42,926 nucleotides of DNA. It comes from Clostridia bacterium (GTDB lineage: Bacteria > Bacillota > Clostridia > Christensenellales > Aristaeellaceae). Below the pieces are notes generated by a model. It was not told the DNA's origin and ran no database searches. It saw nothing but the letters and a program-made list of their open reading frames with translations. Made by a program: the position numbers and the translations under genes. The DNA lies in NCBI GenBank assembly GCA_017547285.1, contig JAFYQB010000084.1, positions 1 to 42,926 on the forward strand. The letters are read 5' to 3'. Positions 15,452-24,628 of this stretch are shown piece by piece. Every line of letters begins with the position of its first letter. The stretch's first letter is position 1.

Positions 15452-16738
15452 TTACTTAACGGGCACAAGGACTTCCTTACCGCCCATGTAGGGACGCAGA
15501 GCCACAGGGATCTTCACGGAGCCATCCTCGCACAGGTTGTTTTCGAGGAAAGCAATCAGCATGCGGGGCGGAGCCACCACGGTGTTGTTAAGGGTGTGAG
15601 CCAGGTACTTCTTGCCATTGTCGTTCACGCGAATGCGCAGACGGCGTGCCTGAGCGTCGCCCAGGTTGGAGCAGGAGCCCACTTCGAAGTACTTCTTCTG
15701 GCGGGGAGACCAGGCTTCCACGTCGCAGCTCTTGACCTTCAGGTCAGCCAGGTCACCGGAGCAGCACTCCAGCGTACGGACGGGGATATCCAGAGAGCGG
15801 AACAGGTCAACGGTGTTCTGCCACAGCTTGTCGTACCACATCATGGAATCCTCAGGCTTGCAAACAACGATCATTTCCTGCTTCTCGAACTGGTGGATGC
15901 GGTACACGCCGCGCTCCTCGATGCCGTGAGCGCCCTTCTCCTTGCGGAAGCAGGGAGAATAGCTGGTCAGGGTTTGGGGCAGCTGTTCGCCGGGAATGAT
16001 CTGGTCGATGAACTTGCCGATCATGGAGTGTTCGGAAGTACCGATCAGGTACAGATCCTCACCCTCGATCTTGTACATCATGGCTTCCATTTCCGCAAAG
16101 CTCATAACGCCGGTCACAACGTCGGAACGGATCATGAAGGGCGGGATGCAGTAGGTGAAGCCGCGGTCGATCATGAAATCACGGGCATAGGAGATGACCG
16201 CGCTGTGCACGCGGGCGATATCGCCCATCAGATAGTAGAAACCGTTGCCGGCCACGCGACGGGCGGAATCCAGATCGATGCCATTAAAGCGTTCCATGAT
16301 ATCGGTGTGGTAGGGAATCTCAAACTCCGGCACCACGGGCTCGCCGTACTTCTGGATCTCGACGTTTTCGCTGTCGTCCTTGCCGATCGGCACGGAAGGA
16401 TCGATAATGTTGGGGATCTTCATCATGATCTGCTTGATCTGCTCAGCCAGTTCCACTTCCTTGGCTTCGCACTCAGCCAGACGGGCAGACTGCTCGTTGA
16501 CCTGCTGCTTTACCTTTTCGGCTTCTTCTTTCTGACCCTTGGCCATCAGACCGCCGATCATCTTGGAAAGCTTGTTGCGGTTGGCGCGCAGGGTATCGGC
16601 CTCCAGAATGTAGGCGCGGTTCTGGGCGTCCAGCTCGATCACCTGATCCACCATGGGCAGCTTGTGATCCTGAAACTTGTTTTTGATGTTCTGACGCACT
16701 ACGTCAGGATTTTCACGAAGGAACTTGATATCGATCAT
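15452..16738 (-). CDS. serS: Seryl-tRNA synthetase
   Basis: Class II synthetase that charges tRNA-Ser and, in the first step of selenocysteine synthesis, tRNA-Sec. The 428-aa protein begins with the usual MIDIKFLRENPD. Residues of about 30-100 form the long antiparallel coiled-coil arm that contacts the tRNA variable loop. The catalytic domain shows motif 2 around SPCFRKEKGAHGIEERGVYR and motif 3 around NNTVVAPPRMLIAFLEN. The ATG follows AAAGAGG. A T-box riboswitch precedes it, so expression should rise when uncharged tRNA-Ser accumulates. It heads an operon with a small membrane protein and valS. Confidence 0.97.
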   Translation of the reverse strand: MIDIKFLRENPDVVRQNIKNKFQDHKLPMVDQVIELDAQNRAYILEADTLRANRNKLSKMIGGLMAKGQKEEAEKVKQQVNEQSARLAECEAKEVELAEQIKQIMMKIPNIIDPSVPIGKDDSENVEIQKYGEPVVPEFEIPYHTDIMERFNGIDLDSARRVAGNGFYYLMGDIARVHSAVISYARDFMIDRGFTYCIPPFMIRSDVVTGVMSFAEMEAMMYKIEGEDLYLIGTSEHSMIGKFIDQIIPGEQLPQTLTSYSPCFRKEKGAHGIEERGVYRIHQFEKQEMIVVCKPEDSMMWYDKLWQNTVDLFRSLDIPVRTLECCSGDLADLKVKSCDVEAWSPRQKKYFEVGSCSNLGDAQARRLRIRVNDNGKKYLAHTLNNTVVAPPRMLIAFLENNLCEDGSVKIPVALRPYMGGKEVLVPVK

Positions 16739-16771
16739 GCTCTTTTACCTCTTTCCGGTTCTTTGATATAA

Positions 16772-17022
16772 ACAAAAAAGCCCCTCACATCCTCAAAAGG
16801 ACGGAGTTGCTCCGTGGTACCACCTTCATTCGCGGCATATTTCAGCCGCCTCTGAGCGCTGTAACGTGCGCACACGGCGAAACTAACGGGCATTCCCCCG
16901 CTTCATCCCGCGCTCTCCCAGGCGACCTTCCGCTTTCTGCTGTGCCGGACCGTCTTTCAGCCGATGAACGATCCTCTCTTGGGCGGCAATGGAGCGTACT
17001 CCTCCTGTTCAGTGAGCTTAAA
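16772..17022 (-). promoter_or_regulatory. T-box leader of serS (serine specific)
   Basis: On the minus strand the T-box core AAGGTGGTACCACGG lies at 16812-16826 and is followed by a terminator: a stem pairing GTCCTTT with GAGGGGC, then six T (16774-16779). Upstream, a Stem I region has the conserved AGTA bulge strand (in GGAGTACGC), an AAGAGAGG motif, and GGGAG-AGC, where AGC would be the serine specifier codon. Uncharged tRNA-Ser would stabilise the antiterminator. The specifier call rests on motif position only; the left limit of Stem I is approximate. Confidence 0.88.
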
Positions 17023-17058
17023 CGATGAGGCCGCCTGAACCTTCAAGCAGCCTCATCG
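17023..17058 (-). terminator. Strong stem-loop after rpmF
   Basis: CGATGAGGCTGCTTGAA pairs along 15-17 bases with TTCAGGCGGCCTCATCG, with two G-T pairs. It begins 20 bp after the rpmF stop on the minus strand. The following bases (TTTAAG) are only a weak T run, so some readthrough into the serS leader is possible; no separate serS promoter was seen. Confidence 0.6.
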
Positions 17059-17077
17059 TATCGCGAAGAAAGCGAAA

Positions 17078-17269
17078 TTACGCATTCTCCTTCTCGGTCA
17101 TATCGATGACCTGAACGCCGTTGTAATAACCGCAGTTCTTGCAAACGCGGTGGGCCAGCTTCTTTTCGTGGCACTGGGGGCACTCGACGATGCCGGGCAG
17201 CTCCAGCTTCCAGTTAGCGCGACGCTTACGGCCACGGGCCTTGGACACTTTTCCCTTGGGAAGAGCCAT
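17078..17269 (-). CDS. rpmF: Ribosomal protein bL32
   Basis: A 63-aa large-subunit ribosomal protein. It has the typical basic start [19 protein letters not shown] and a zinc-binding CPQC...CKNC pair, so it is the zinc-containing (C+) form. AGGAGG precedes the ATG. yceD lies upstream on the same strand, as in most bacteria, but here a perfect-consensus promoter sits between the two genes. Confidence 0.97.
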   Translation of the reverse strand: MALPKGKVSKARGRKRRANWKLELPGIVECPQCHEKKLAHRVCKNCGYYNGVQVIDMTEKENA

Positions 17270-17480
17270 GGTTACACCTCCTCATTCTGTTACCCGCTGC
17301 AGACGGGCTTCAAAAATCGTCCGCTTGCGCGAACCTGTCTCCGGGGAGAACTGTAGCAAACGTGCTGCAAATGCAACCGCCTTCCGCATCTGTCCCGGCC
17401 AGTCAGCAAATTCATTGCCTGGCAACACTGTTTTTCGCATCTGTGCATACAAATGCATTATCACAATGTGACCATTTCGT

Positions 17481-17509
17481 ATTATATGATGGAAGGGTTA
17501 CTTTGTCAA
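17481..17509 (-). promoter_or_regulatory. Consensus promoter of rpmF
   Basis: On the minus strand TTGACA (17504-17509) and TATAAT (17481-17486) are exactly 17 bp apart, a full match to the housekeeping consensus. The predicted start near 17474 leaves a leader of about 205 nt before rpmF. Confidence 0.88.
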
Positions 17510-17546
17510 GCGTTTTTTCGTGTTTGACAGGCATTAATCTACGATT

Positions 17547-18071
17547 TCACTGAGGATTTTCTTCGTTGTTTTCCAGCAGATCCGCCAGGCCCTCAAACGG
17601 ACGGTAAGTGCCCTGCTGTTCGCCGTTCTCCTGTTCCGCCCAGACCGTCTTTTCCTCATCCCAGGCAGTCAGTCCGGCGCCGCCGGTGCAATCATGATCG
17701 CACTGGAAACGCATGGGCATATTCAAAAGCAGCAGCGTGAGCGTCATGTGGTTCAAGGGGAGCAGCTTGTTATCGTAACGGAAACAACCGTCTTCCTCTT
17801 CGTCGGCATCCTTGCGGAAAGTCTCTCTGAATTCCACGTCCACGGGTGCAGAAGCGGTTTCCATGCACAGCGCGCATGGCGCATAGGCTACCGTATGCAA
17901 TTCTCCTTCCAGCGTAACCACATCATCGATCATGGAAAAAACGCCGTTCATATGAACAGGATCAAAAGTAACCTGATCGCCGTTGATATCCTGCGGTTCA
18001 ACACAGACCTCTACCTCAAAAGGAAAATCCTCCATCGGGCGTACAAAAGCCTTGGATACATCCAGATTCAT
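17547..18071 (-). CDS. yceD: DUF177 / YceD-family protein
   Basis: A 174-aa protein of the DUF177 family, nearly always encoded just before rpmF and thought to take part in 23S rRNA or 50S subunit maturation. It carries CALCMET in the middle and CDHDCTGG later, Cys positions typical of the family and possibly metal-binding. A good ribosome site (CAGGAGG) precedes the ATG. The gene is preceded by the terminator of pta-ackA, so it should have its own start of transcription, but I cannot point to a clear promoter. Confidence 0.88.
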   Translation of the reverse strand: MNLDVSKAFVRPMEDFPFEVEVCVEPQDINGDQVTFDPVHMNGVFSMIDDVVTLEGELHTVAYAPCALCMETASAPVDVEFRETFRKDADEEEDGCFRYDNKLLPLNHMTLTLLLLNMPMRFQCDHDCTGGAGLTAWDEEKTVWAEQENGEQQGTYRPFEGLADLLENNEENPQ

Positions 18072-18099
18072 GCTGATTCCTCCTGAGAATCCATTATGT

Positions 18100-18132
18100 A
18101 AAAAACGGCGCGGATGGTTGACACCCGCGCCG
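18100..18132 (-). terminator. Intrinsic terminator of the pta-ackA operon
   Basis: Minus strand: an 11-bp stem CGGCGCGGGTG / CATCCGCGCCG with one G-T pair and a 5-base loop, followed by six T. It lies 18 bp after the ackA stop. Confidence 0.9.
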
Positions 18133-18150
18133 AGGTTTGAACAAAACCGA

Positions 18151-19359
18151 TTATTCGATGGGCTGACCGGTCACGATGCACAGAGTATCGCGGGCGATCA
18201 CGATCTCTTCATCGGTGGGGATCACAACGATCTTGACCTTGCTGTCGTCGGCAGACACGATGGACTCCTTGCGGTTGCCTTCAATGTTCTTATCATGGTC
18301 CAGCTTGGCGCCCATGAACTCGAAACCGCTCATGACGGACTCGCGCAGCTCAGCGCCGTTCTCGCCGATGCCGGCGGTGAAGACGATCACGTCCACGCCA
18401 CCCATGGCGGCAGCGTAGGAACCGATGTACTTCTTGATGCCGTAGTGCAGCATGTCACGGGCCAGGGCAGCGCGCTCATGGCCGTTATCAGCAGCGTTGT
18501 CGATATCGCGCATGTCGGAAGACAGGCCGGAGATACCCAGCAGGCCGGACTTCTTGTTGCACATATTCAGCACTTCGTCCACGGTCATGTTCTCATTGTT
18601 GGCAATGAACTGCACAACAGCGGGGTCCATGCTGCCGGAACGGGTGCCCATCACAACGCCTTCCAGAGGAGTGATGCCCATGCTGGTGTCAACGCACTTG
18701 CCATTCTTAACAGCGGCCATGGAAGAACCGTTGCCCAGGTGGCAGGTGATCACGCGGGTGTTGTTGCGGTCCAGGCCCAGGAACTCGCAGGCACGCTTGC
18801 TCACGTAGCGGTGAGAGGTGCCGTGGAAGCCGTAGCGGCGAACGTGCAGACGCTCATAGTACTCGTAGGGCACGCCGTACATGTAGGCCTTGGGAGGCAT
18901 GGTCTGATGGAAAGCGGTGTCGAACACAGCCACGTTGGGTACGCCGGGCATAACGGCTTCGCAGGCTTCAATGCCCATCAGGTTGGCGGGGTTGTGCAGG
19001 GGGCCCAGAGGAATGTTGGCGCGGATAGCGTCCTTGACTTCCTCGGTGATCAGCATGGAAGCGGTGAAAGCTTCGCCGCCGTGCAGCACGCGGTGACCCA
19101 CAGCGCTGATATCGCTCATATCCTTCACAGCGCCCAGCTTGTCGTCGGTCAGAGCCTTGATCATGAGAGTACAGGCTTCAGTGTGGTTGGCGATGGGCTG
19201 TTCAAAAACCAGCTGCTCGCCGTTGACCTTCTGGGTCAGCTTGCTGCCTTCGATGCCGATGCGCTCGACCAGGCCCTTGGCCATGATCTTCTCGCCGTCC
19301 ATGTCTACCAGCTGGTACTTCAGAGAAGAAGAACCGGCGTTCACAATCAAAATTTTCAT
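18151..19359 (-). CDS. ackA: Acetate kinase
   Basis: Converts acetyl phosphate and ADP to acetate and ATP, the substrate-level phosphorylation step of acetate fermentation. The 402-aa protein starts MKILIVNAGSSSLKYQL (phosphate-binding Asn and Ser), with HRVLHGGEAFT, DTAFHQTMP, YGFHGTSHRYVS, HLGNGSSMAAV, MGTRSGSMDP and FTAGIGENGAELR, all standard for the family. It sits 36 bp behind pta on the same strand and ends in its own terminator, so the pair forms a complete acetyl-CoA to acetate module. Confidence 0.98.
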   Translation of the reverse strand: MKILIVNAGSSSLKYQLVDMDGEKIMAKGLVERIGIEGSKLTQKVNGEQLVFEQPIANHTEACTLMIKALTDDKLGAVKDMSDISAVGHRVLHGGEAFTASMLITEEVKDAIRANIPLGPLHNPANLMGIEACEAVMPGVPNVAVFDTAFHQTMPPKAYMYGVPYEYYERLHVRRYGFHGTSHRYVSKRACEFLGLDRNNTRVITCHLGNGSSMAAVKNGKCVDTSMGITPLEGVVMGTRSGSMDPAVVQFIANNENMTVDEVLNMCNKKSGLLGISGLSSDMRDIDNAADNGHERAALARDMLHYGIKKYIGSYAAAMGGVDVIVFTAGIGENGAELRESVMSGFEFMGAKLDHDKNIEGNRKESIVSADDSKVKIVVIPTDEEIVIARDTLCIVTGQPIE

Positions 19360-19395
19360 GGGAAACGACTCCTTATCTTTATTTTTAGATCAAAC

Positions 19396-20391
19396 TTACT
19401 GAGCCTTTACAGCGGTGATGGCCACAACGCTCACGATGTCTTCCACAGAGCAGCCGCGGCTGAGGTCGCTGACGGGCATGGCCAGACCCTGAATGATGGG
19501 GCCGATGGCTTCGGCGCCGGCCAGACGCTGCACCAGCTTGTAGCCGATGTTGCCAGCCTGCAGGTCGGGGAAGATGAGGGTGTTGGCATGGCCGGCCACG
19601 GTGGAACCGGGGGACTTCAGCTGACCAACGCTCTCAACCAGAGCGGCGTCAGCCTGCAGCTCGCCGTCCAGCTTCAGGTCGGGAGCCAGTTCCTTGGCCA
19701 TAGCGGTAGCTTCCTGCACCTTGGTCACATTCTCGTGTTTGGCGCTGCCCTTGGTGGAGAAAGAAAGCATGGCAACGCGGGGATCCAGGTCCACCAGCTG
19801 CTTGCCGGACTCGGCGCTGGCGATGGCGATGGCAGCCAGTTCTTCGGCGGTGGGGTTGGGGATCACGGCGCAGTCGCCGAAAATCATAACGCCCTCGTCG
19901 CCCCACTTCTGGTCAGGCAGCTCCATGATGAAGCAGCTGGAAACGACCTTGATGCCAGGGGCGGTCTTGATGATCTGCAGCGCGGGGCGCAGCACGTTGC
20001 CGGTGGAGTTGATGGCGCCGGCTACCATGCCGTCGGCGTCGCCCGCCTTGAGCATCAGGGTGCCGTAATACAGGGTATTCTTGGTCACCAGTTCGGCGGC
20101 CTGTTCCATGGTCATGCCCTTGGCCTTGCGCAGTTCATAGAGCAGCTCGGTATAGGCGGCGCTCTTTTCGCTGGCGGCGGGGTCAATGATAGCAACGCCG
20201 GTCAGATCCGTATTGGTCTCGGCGGCAACCTTCTTTACTTCATCCACATTGCCGATCAGGGTAACCTTGGCAATGCCTTCGGCCAGGATCTTGGCGCTGG
20301 CCTGCACAGTGCGGGGCTCGGTGCCTTCGGGCAGCACGATGTGCTTCACATTCGCTTTGGCTTTGGCTTTGATTTTCTCAATGGCGGACAT
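19396..20391 (-). CDS. pta: Phosphate acetyltransferase
   Basis: Transfers the acetyl group of acetyl-CoA to phosphate, giving acetyl phosphate for ackA. The 331-aa protein is the short form without the N-terminal regulatory domains of the enterobacterial enzyme. HIVLPEGTEPRTVQA, MVAGAINSTGNVLRPALQII, FGDCAVIPNPTAEELA and SPGSTVAGHANTLIFPDLQ are family landmarks. GGGAGG precedes the ATG. It heads the pta-ackA operon with a promoter just upstream. Confidence 0.98.
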   Translation of the reverse strand: MSAIEKIKAKAKANVKHIVLPEGTEPRTVQASAKILAEGIAKVTLIGNVDEVKKVAAETNTDLTGVAIIDPAASEKSAAYTELLYELRKAKGMTMEQAAELVTKNTLYYGTLMLKAGDADGMVAGAINSTGNVLRPALQIIKTAPGIKVVSSCFIMELPDQKWGDEGVMIFGDCAVIPNPTAEELAAIAIASAESGKQLVDLDPRVAMLSFSTKGSAKHENVTKVQEATAMAKELAPDLKLDGELQADAALVESVGQLKSPGSTVAGHANTLIFPDLQAGNIGYKLVQRLAGAEAIGPIIQGLAMPVSDLSRGCSVEDIVSVVAITAVKAQ

Positions 20392-20472
20392 GTTCTTTTC
20401 CTCCCTTATGTGCTACAATACACGGGACGGGGTTATCCGGTTGAAGAAATCCCGTGCATACGTACTTCAACC

Positions 20473-20500
20473 AGTATAGTATACATCTTTTTGATAACAA
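20473..20500 (-). promoter_or_regulatory. Likely promoter of pta-ackA
   Basis: On the minus strand TTGTTA (20495-20500) and TATACT (20473-20478) are 16 bp apart, about 80 bp before the pta start. Confidence 0.6.
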
Positions 20501-20554
20501 ATGGAAGGGGGAAGCCCAAAAAAGCGCATCTTTTACGCGCAAAAGGGCGATCCT

Positions 20555-21715
20555 ATGAGACCGGTTGTCGGTATTATCTGTGAATATGATCCTTTTCACC
20601 GCGGACACGCGCACCAGTTTGAGCTGATCCGCAAGCAGCTGCCGAACGCGCTCATCGTTTGCCTGATGAGCGGCTGCTTTACCCAGCGCGGTACGCCTGC
20701 CGTTCATCAGCCTCGCGTTCGCGCCGAAGCCGCGCTGTGTGCCGGAGCAGATCTCGTGCTGGAACTTCCTGCCGCTTTTGCCGTGCGCGACGCTGAACAT
20801 TTCGCGCTTGGCGGCGTGGAGATTTTGACAAAGCTGTGTTTTGTCACCCACCTTTCCTTCGGCGCAGAGGATGATGAGCTTCCTATGCTTCAGCAGGCCG
20901 CCGCGCTGCTGGAATCCCCCACCGCTGCCTTTGAAAACGCATTGCATGCCGCGCTTGCGGAAGGTCGTTCCTTCGCTGCAGCACAAGGCTCAGCGCTGGG
21001 CCACTGTCTGGGAGACGAAGAACGCTGGGGCCGTCCCAACAATATTCTTGCGCTGTGCTATCTGCGCGCCATACGGCGGCTGAACAGCCCGCTTCTGCCG
21101 CTGCCCGTGCGGCGTGAAGGCGATTACCACGCCAGGACGCTGGATGTAAACCCGTGGCCGTCCGCAAGTGCGGTTCGTCAGGCGCTGCTGAACGGCAATC
21201 CGGCTGCGGCCAACGCTGCCTGCGGCTACGAGCTGCCGCTCTCCCCCATTTGCCGCCCGGACGCGCTGGACCAACTGCTGCTGTGGAAACTCCGCTCTGC
21301 CTCCGCCGCCCAGCTTGCCCTTCTGCCGGATTGTTCTGAAGGTCTGGAAAACCGTCTGAAAGCCTGTGCCGGTCAATCATCTTCACGAGAGGAATTGCTG
21401 TCGCAGCTCAAAACCCGCCGTTATGCGCATGTCCGTCTCAGTCGTCTGTGTACCCATGCGCTGCTGAACATCACCGCGGATTTCCTTGTCCAGAATGCGC
21501 ATCCAACCTATGTCCGTCTGCTCGGTTTGCGGCGCGAGGCAAGCGAAATGACCAGTCTTTTCAAGCAGAGCAGCCTGCCGCTGCTTTCCAAAGCAGCGAA
21601 CGGAAATGAAGATGATCCTCTTTTCCAGCTTGATCTGCGAGCCTATGAACTATGGTCCCTGGGGGCAAAGCTGCCCGGCGGACTGATGTTCCGGCAGAGG
21701 GTAGCCGTTATCTGA
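20555..21715 (+). CDS. tmcAL: tRNA(Met) cytidine acetate ligase TmcAL (YlbM)
   Basis: Forms N4-acetylcytidine at the wobble position of elongator tRNA-Met, using acetate and ATP, in the cytoplasm. The 386-aa protein has the nucleotidyltransferase signature GIICEYDPFHRGHAHQ at residues 6-21 (standard form GIIxEYNPFHNGH), then LMSGCFTQRGTPAV, and the family block FGAEDDEL. The ATG at 20555 follows AAAAGGG; an upstream in-frame ATG at 20501 is less likely because its extra residues lack similarity. It is divergent from pta, a notable neighbour because acetate is the substrate of this enzyme, though that may be chance. Confidence 0.9.
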   Translation: MRPVVGIICEYDPFHRGHAHQFELIRKQLPNALIVCLMSGCFTQRGTPAVHQPRVRAEAALCAGADLVLELPAAFAVRDAEHFALGGVEILTKLCFVTHLSFGAEDDELPMLQQAAALLESPTAAFENALHAALAEGRSFAAAQGSALGHCLGDEERWGRPNNILALCYLRAIRRLNSPLLPLPVRREGDYHARTLDVNPWPSASAVRQALLNGNPAAANAACGYELPLSPICRPDALDQLLLWKLRSASAAQLALLPDCSEGLENRLKACAGQSSSREELLSQLKTRRYAHVRLSRLCTHALLNITADFLVQNAHPTYVRLLGLRREASEMTSLFKQSSLPLLSKAANGNEDDPLFQLDLRAYELWSLGAKLPGGLMFRQRVAVI

Positions 21716-21720
21716 AATGC

Positions 21721-21759
21721 AAACCGGGGAAACAGCCGATTAAGCCGTTTCCCCGGTTT
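21721..21759. terminator. Two-way terminator between tmcAL and the AI-2E family gene
   Basis: AAACCGGGGAAAC (21721-21733) pairs perfectly with GTTTCCCCGGTTT (21747-21759). It lies 5 bp after the tmcAL stop and 2 bp from the stop of the convergent gene. Confidence 0.88.
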
Positions 21760-21761
21760 CT

Positions 21762-22901
21762 TTATGATTCTGCCGTTTCGATATTCTTTTCCCTGAGCTT
21801 TTCATCCACTTCATCGCGAAGAAGCTGGTAGCACACCGAAGTGAGCGGAATGAACAGCAGCATACCGACCACGCCCATCAGACCTTCGCCCAGCACAACA
21901 GCCAGCAGTACCCAGATGCCCGGCAGACCGATGGCATTGCCCATCACGCGCGGGTAGATCAGGTTGCCTTCCAGCTGCTGCAGGACCAGGAACATGCCCA
22001 CAAAGCCCAGCGCCTGCATGGGCGAAGACACCAGAATCAGCACTGCGCCCACAATGCAGCCGATCCATGCACCCACAACGGGAATCAATGCCGTCACCGC
22101 AATCAGCACGCTGATCAAAAGCACATACGGCATGCGGAAAATCAGCATGGCAATGAAAAACATTACGCCCAGGATCACCGCTTCCAGGCACTGGCCGGTG
22201 ATAAAGCTGGAAAATGTACGCTGGGCAAGCGAAGCGGAATGCAGAAAACGATCCACGCGTTCCTTTTTCATATAAGCCCGCATCAGCCGTACAAACTGCG
22301 CCGCCAGACGCTCCTTGCCCAGCAGGAAGTAGATGACAAACATCAGCGTAAAGAAGCCGCTCAGCAGGCTCTGATAGGCCGAACCAATGACTGTACCGGA
22401 GAACATCACGCCCTTGAGCGCCAGATCGCCGATTTTTTCAAGCCGCTGCATCAGTTCGGGACCTGTGGGCATCTTGAAGCGCTCGCTCAGAAAATCGCCG
22501 ATTTCAATCTGATAGGGTGCAAGTTTCTGATCCAGTTGCTGAATAAAGCCCGGCACTGCACGCGCGATGGTTTCCAGCGTTGTCAGCAATTCAGGAATGA
22601 TCAGCGACATCAGCAGGTACACTACCAGAACTACCATCACCAGAACCAGAAACAGCGCAATCGGCCGTTTGGCATTTTTCAGCCACTTTACGCGTTCCAT
22701 TCTTCCCAATACTTTGGTTTCAAAAAAGCGCATGGGCACATTCAGCACAAAGGCAATCACTGCGCCCAGCACAAAGGGCGACAGGATCACCCAAAGTGTT
22801 TTTACAAATCCGGCCAGAGCGTCAAAACGCTGCAAAAGAAACCAAACGCCCAGCAATGTACTGCCAAGCAGCAGATAATCCCGAAACTTCTTTCGTTCCA
22901 C
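21762..22901 (-). CDS. AI-2E family transporter (permease)
   Basis: A 379-aa membrane protein with about eight hydrophobic segments. The C-terminal LGVMFFIAMLIFRMPYVLL, IPVVGAWIG and EGNLIYPRVMGNAIGLPG are characteristic of the AI-2E/YdiK/PerM family. Members export small molecules or act as Na+/H+ antiporters; the family name comes from a few autoinducer-2 cases and should not be taken as substrate evidence. The start is a GTG at 22901 because GGGGAGGG lies 6 bases before it; an ATG at 22940 is in frame but lacks a site. It lies 95 bp after spoIVA on the same strand. Confidence 0.85.
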   Translation of the reverse strand: MERKKFRDYLLLGSTLLGVWFLLQRFDALAGFVKTLWVILSPFVLGAVIAFVLNVPMRFFETKVLGRMERVKWLKNAKRPIALFLVLVMVVLVVYLLMSLIIPELLTTLETIARAVPGFIQQLDQKLAPYQIEIGDFLSERFKMPTGPELMQRLEKIGDLALKGVMFSGTVIGSAYQSLLSGFFTLMFVIYFLLGKERLAAQFVRLMRAYMKKERVDRFLHSASLAQRTFSSFITGQCLEAVILGVMFFIAMLIFRMPYVLLISVLIAVTALIPVVGAWIGCIVGAVLILVSSPMQALGFVGMFLVLQQLEGNLIYPRVMGNAIGLPGIWVLLAVVLGEGLMGVVGMLLFIPLTSVCYQLLRDEVDEKLREKNIETAES

Positions 22902-22996
22902 GCGGTACCCTCCCCTATGAGTGCAAATCACTGCAATCATATCATACCACGTTTTGGGCGTAAATACAGATACGCCAGCGAAAATTTACAGACGCT

Positions 22997-24478
22997 TCAC
23001 AAAAGAATGCAGATCATGCCTCCGTTGCCTTCATTGATGATTTTGGAAAGCGTTTCCTGTACTTTGTCCTGTGCATCGGCAGGCATGCGCATCAATTTGT
23101 TGGCCAGGCCTTCGCGCACCAGCTCATGCAGGGATTTGCCAAAGAAATTGGTGTTCCAGATGCTCTGCGGGTCGTTCTGGAATTCTTCCATTAAATAACG
23201 AACCAGTTCTTCGGACTGTTTTTCTGTACCTACGACAGGCGATACCTCCGTTTCGATATCCACCCGGATCATATGCAGAGAAGGAGCGTTGGCTTTGAGC
23301 TTTACGCCAAAGCGGCTGCCCTGCTGCACAATCTCCGGTTCCTGCAAAGTCAGTTCACTCATGCTGGGCGTAACAAGCCCATAACCGGTTTCACGCACGC
23401 TGCGAAGCGCCTCCGCCACATGATCGTACTCTGTTTTGGCAGCGACCAGTTCCTTCATCAGCTGCAGCAGATGCGCATCGCCGCGAATCTCAGTACCGCA
23501 TTCCTCGCCAAGGATACGGTTGAACAAGCCATCCTTCAAAGGCAGATGATACCTCAGTCTGCCCTGCCCCAGTTCGATGCCTCCGCCTTTCATGCCATCC
23601 GTATAGGGCGATTCTGCAAAAGCCTGTGCAAACCGGTCATGATCCTGCATCCGGTTTACTTTTTCCGCGCCTGTCCGAACACCCTCCAGCACGTGTTTGA
23701 CCAGCCAGTGGCTTTCATCCAGCGCATTCAGCCAGCCGGGAACAGTGACACAGATCTCACGCAGCGGGAACTGATACAATACCTGTTCAAACACATCCAG
23801 AATATCTGAAAGTTCCATTTCCCGGGCATTGACAGCTACCACCGGCACGCCGTAGCGTTCGCCCAGTTTTTGGCTCAGGCTCTGCGTTTCCCTGGCTTGC
23901 GGCGTGCGCGAATTAAGCACTACAATAAACGGCTTGCCCAATTCGCGCAGTTCCCGCACCACGCGTTCCTCCGGCGCGGCATAGGCTTCGCGCGGCAATT
24001 CAGCAATCGAACCGTCCGTCGTGACCACAAGACCAATGGTCGCATGGTCAGTAATCACCTTGCGCGTCCCCATCTCCGCCGCCTGTTCAAAGGGAATATC
24101 ACGATCAAACCACGGCGTATGCACCATGCGGCTCTGCCCGTCTTCTTCAATTCCAAGCGCCCCGTCTACCAGATAGCCCACGCTGTCTACCATGCGAACA
24201 CGAACGGTTGCCTGATTGTCCAAAGAAATGCTGACCGCCTCGCCAGGCACAAACTTTGGCTGCGTGGTCATAATTGTTTTTCCGCTGCCGCTTTGAGGCA
24301 GTTCATCTGCAATGCGTTCGCGCCGCGGGCTGTCATCCATATGATCCAGCACCAGTTTTTCCATCATACGGCTGATCAGCGTGCTCTTCCCGGTTCTGAC
24401 CGGTCCAACAACGCCAATGTACACGTCGCCGTCTGTTCGCTCGGCGATATCACGGTATAAATCAAATGTCCCTTCCAT
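22997..24478 (-). CDS. spoIVA: Stage IV sporulation protein A (spore coat ATPase)
   Basis: A cytoskeletal ATPase of the mother cell that polymerises on the forespore surface and forms the base layer of the spore coat. The 493-aa length matches the B. subtilis protein (492 aa). The P-loop is GPVRTGKST (25-33), with DSVGYLVDGALG as the Walker B region, and the conserved C-terminal tail GNGGMICILL is intact. GGAGG precedes the ATG at 24478. The gene is divergent from the ylbF-family gene. A sigma-E promoter is expected, but I see no convincing one. Confidence 0.97.
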   Translation of the reverse strand: MEGTFDLYRDIAERTDGDVYIGVVGPVRTGKSTLISRMMEKLVLDHMDDSPRRERIADELPQSGSGKTIMTTQPKFVPGEAVSISLDNQATVRVRMVDSVGYLVDGALGIEEDGQSRMVHTPWFDRDIPFEQAAEMGTRKVITDHATIGLVVTTDGSIAELPREAYAAPEERVVRELRELGKPFIVVLNSRTPQARETQSLSQKLGERYGVPVVAVNAREMELSDILDVFEQVLYQFPLREICVTVPGWLNALDESHWLVKHVLEGVRTGAEKVNRMQDHDRFAQAFAESPYTDGMKGGGIELGQGRLRYHLPLKDGLFNRILGEECGTEIRGDAHLLQLMKELVAAKTEYDHVAEALRSVRETGYGLVTPSMSELTLQEPEIVQQGSRFGVKLKANAPSLHMIRVDIETEVSPVVGTEKQSEELVRYLMEEFQNDPQSIWNTNFFGKSLHELVREGLANKLMRMPADAQDKVQETLSKIINEGNGGMICILL

Positions 24479-24628
24479 GTGGAAACCTCCTTGCATAACG
24501 CTTGTCAAACCATATGCAAAAGCTTATCCGGGTATGTTCACACAGGAAAGTGCAAAAAAGGAATGAAAAAAAGCTGAGTTTGCGTTATACTATGGAAGGA
24601 CTCTTTTATTTTTCAGGGAGGAACCGTT

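Noticed and set aside
15257..16771. Plus-strand ORF of about 500 codons
   Set aside because: Antisense to serS; no ribosome site or known domain.
17983..20583. Plus-strand ORF of over 860 codons
   Set aside because: Antisense to ackA and pta and to the gap between them. The His- and Gly-rich product is typical of a mirror frame.
24479..24628. Sigma-E promoter for spoIVA
   Set aside because: Only a weak CATATGGT-like -10 box was found, with no matching -35 box at the right distance.
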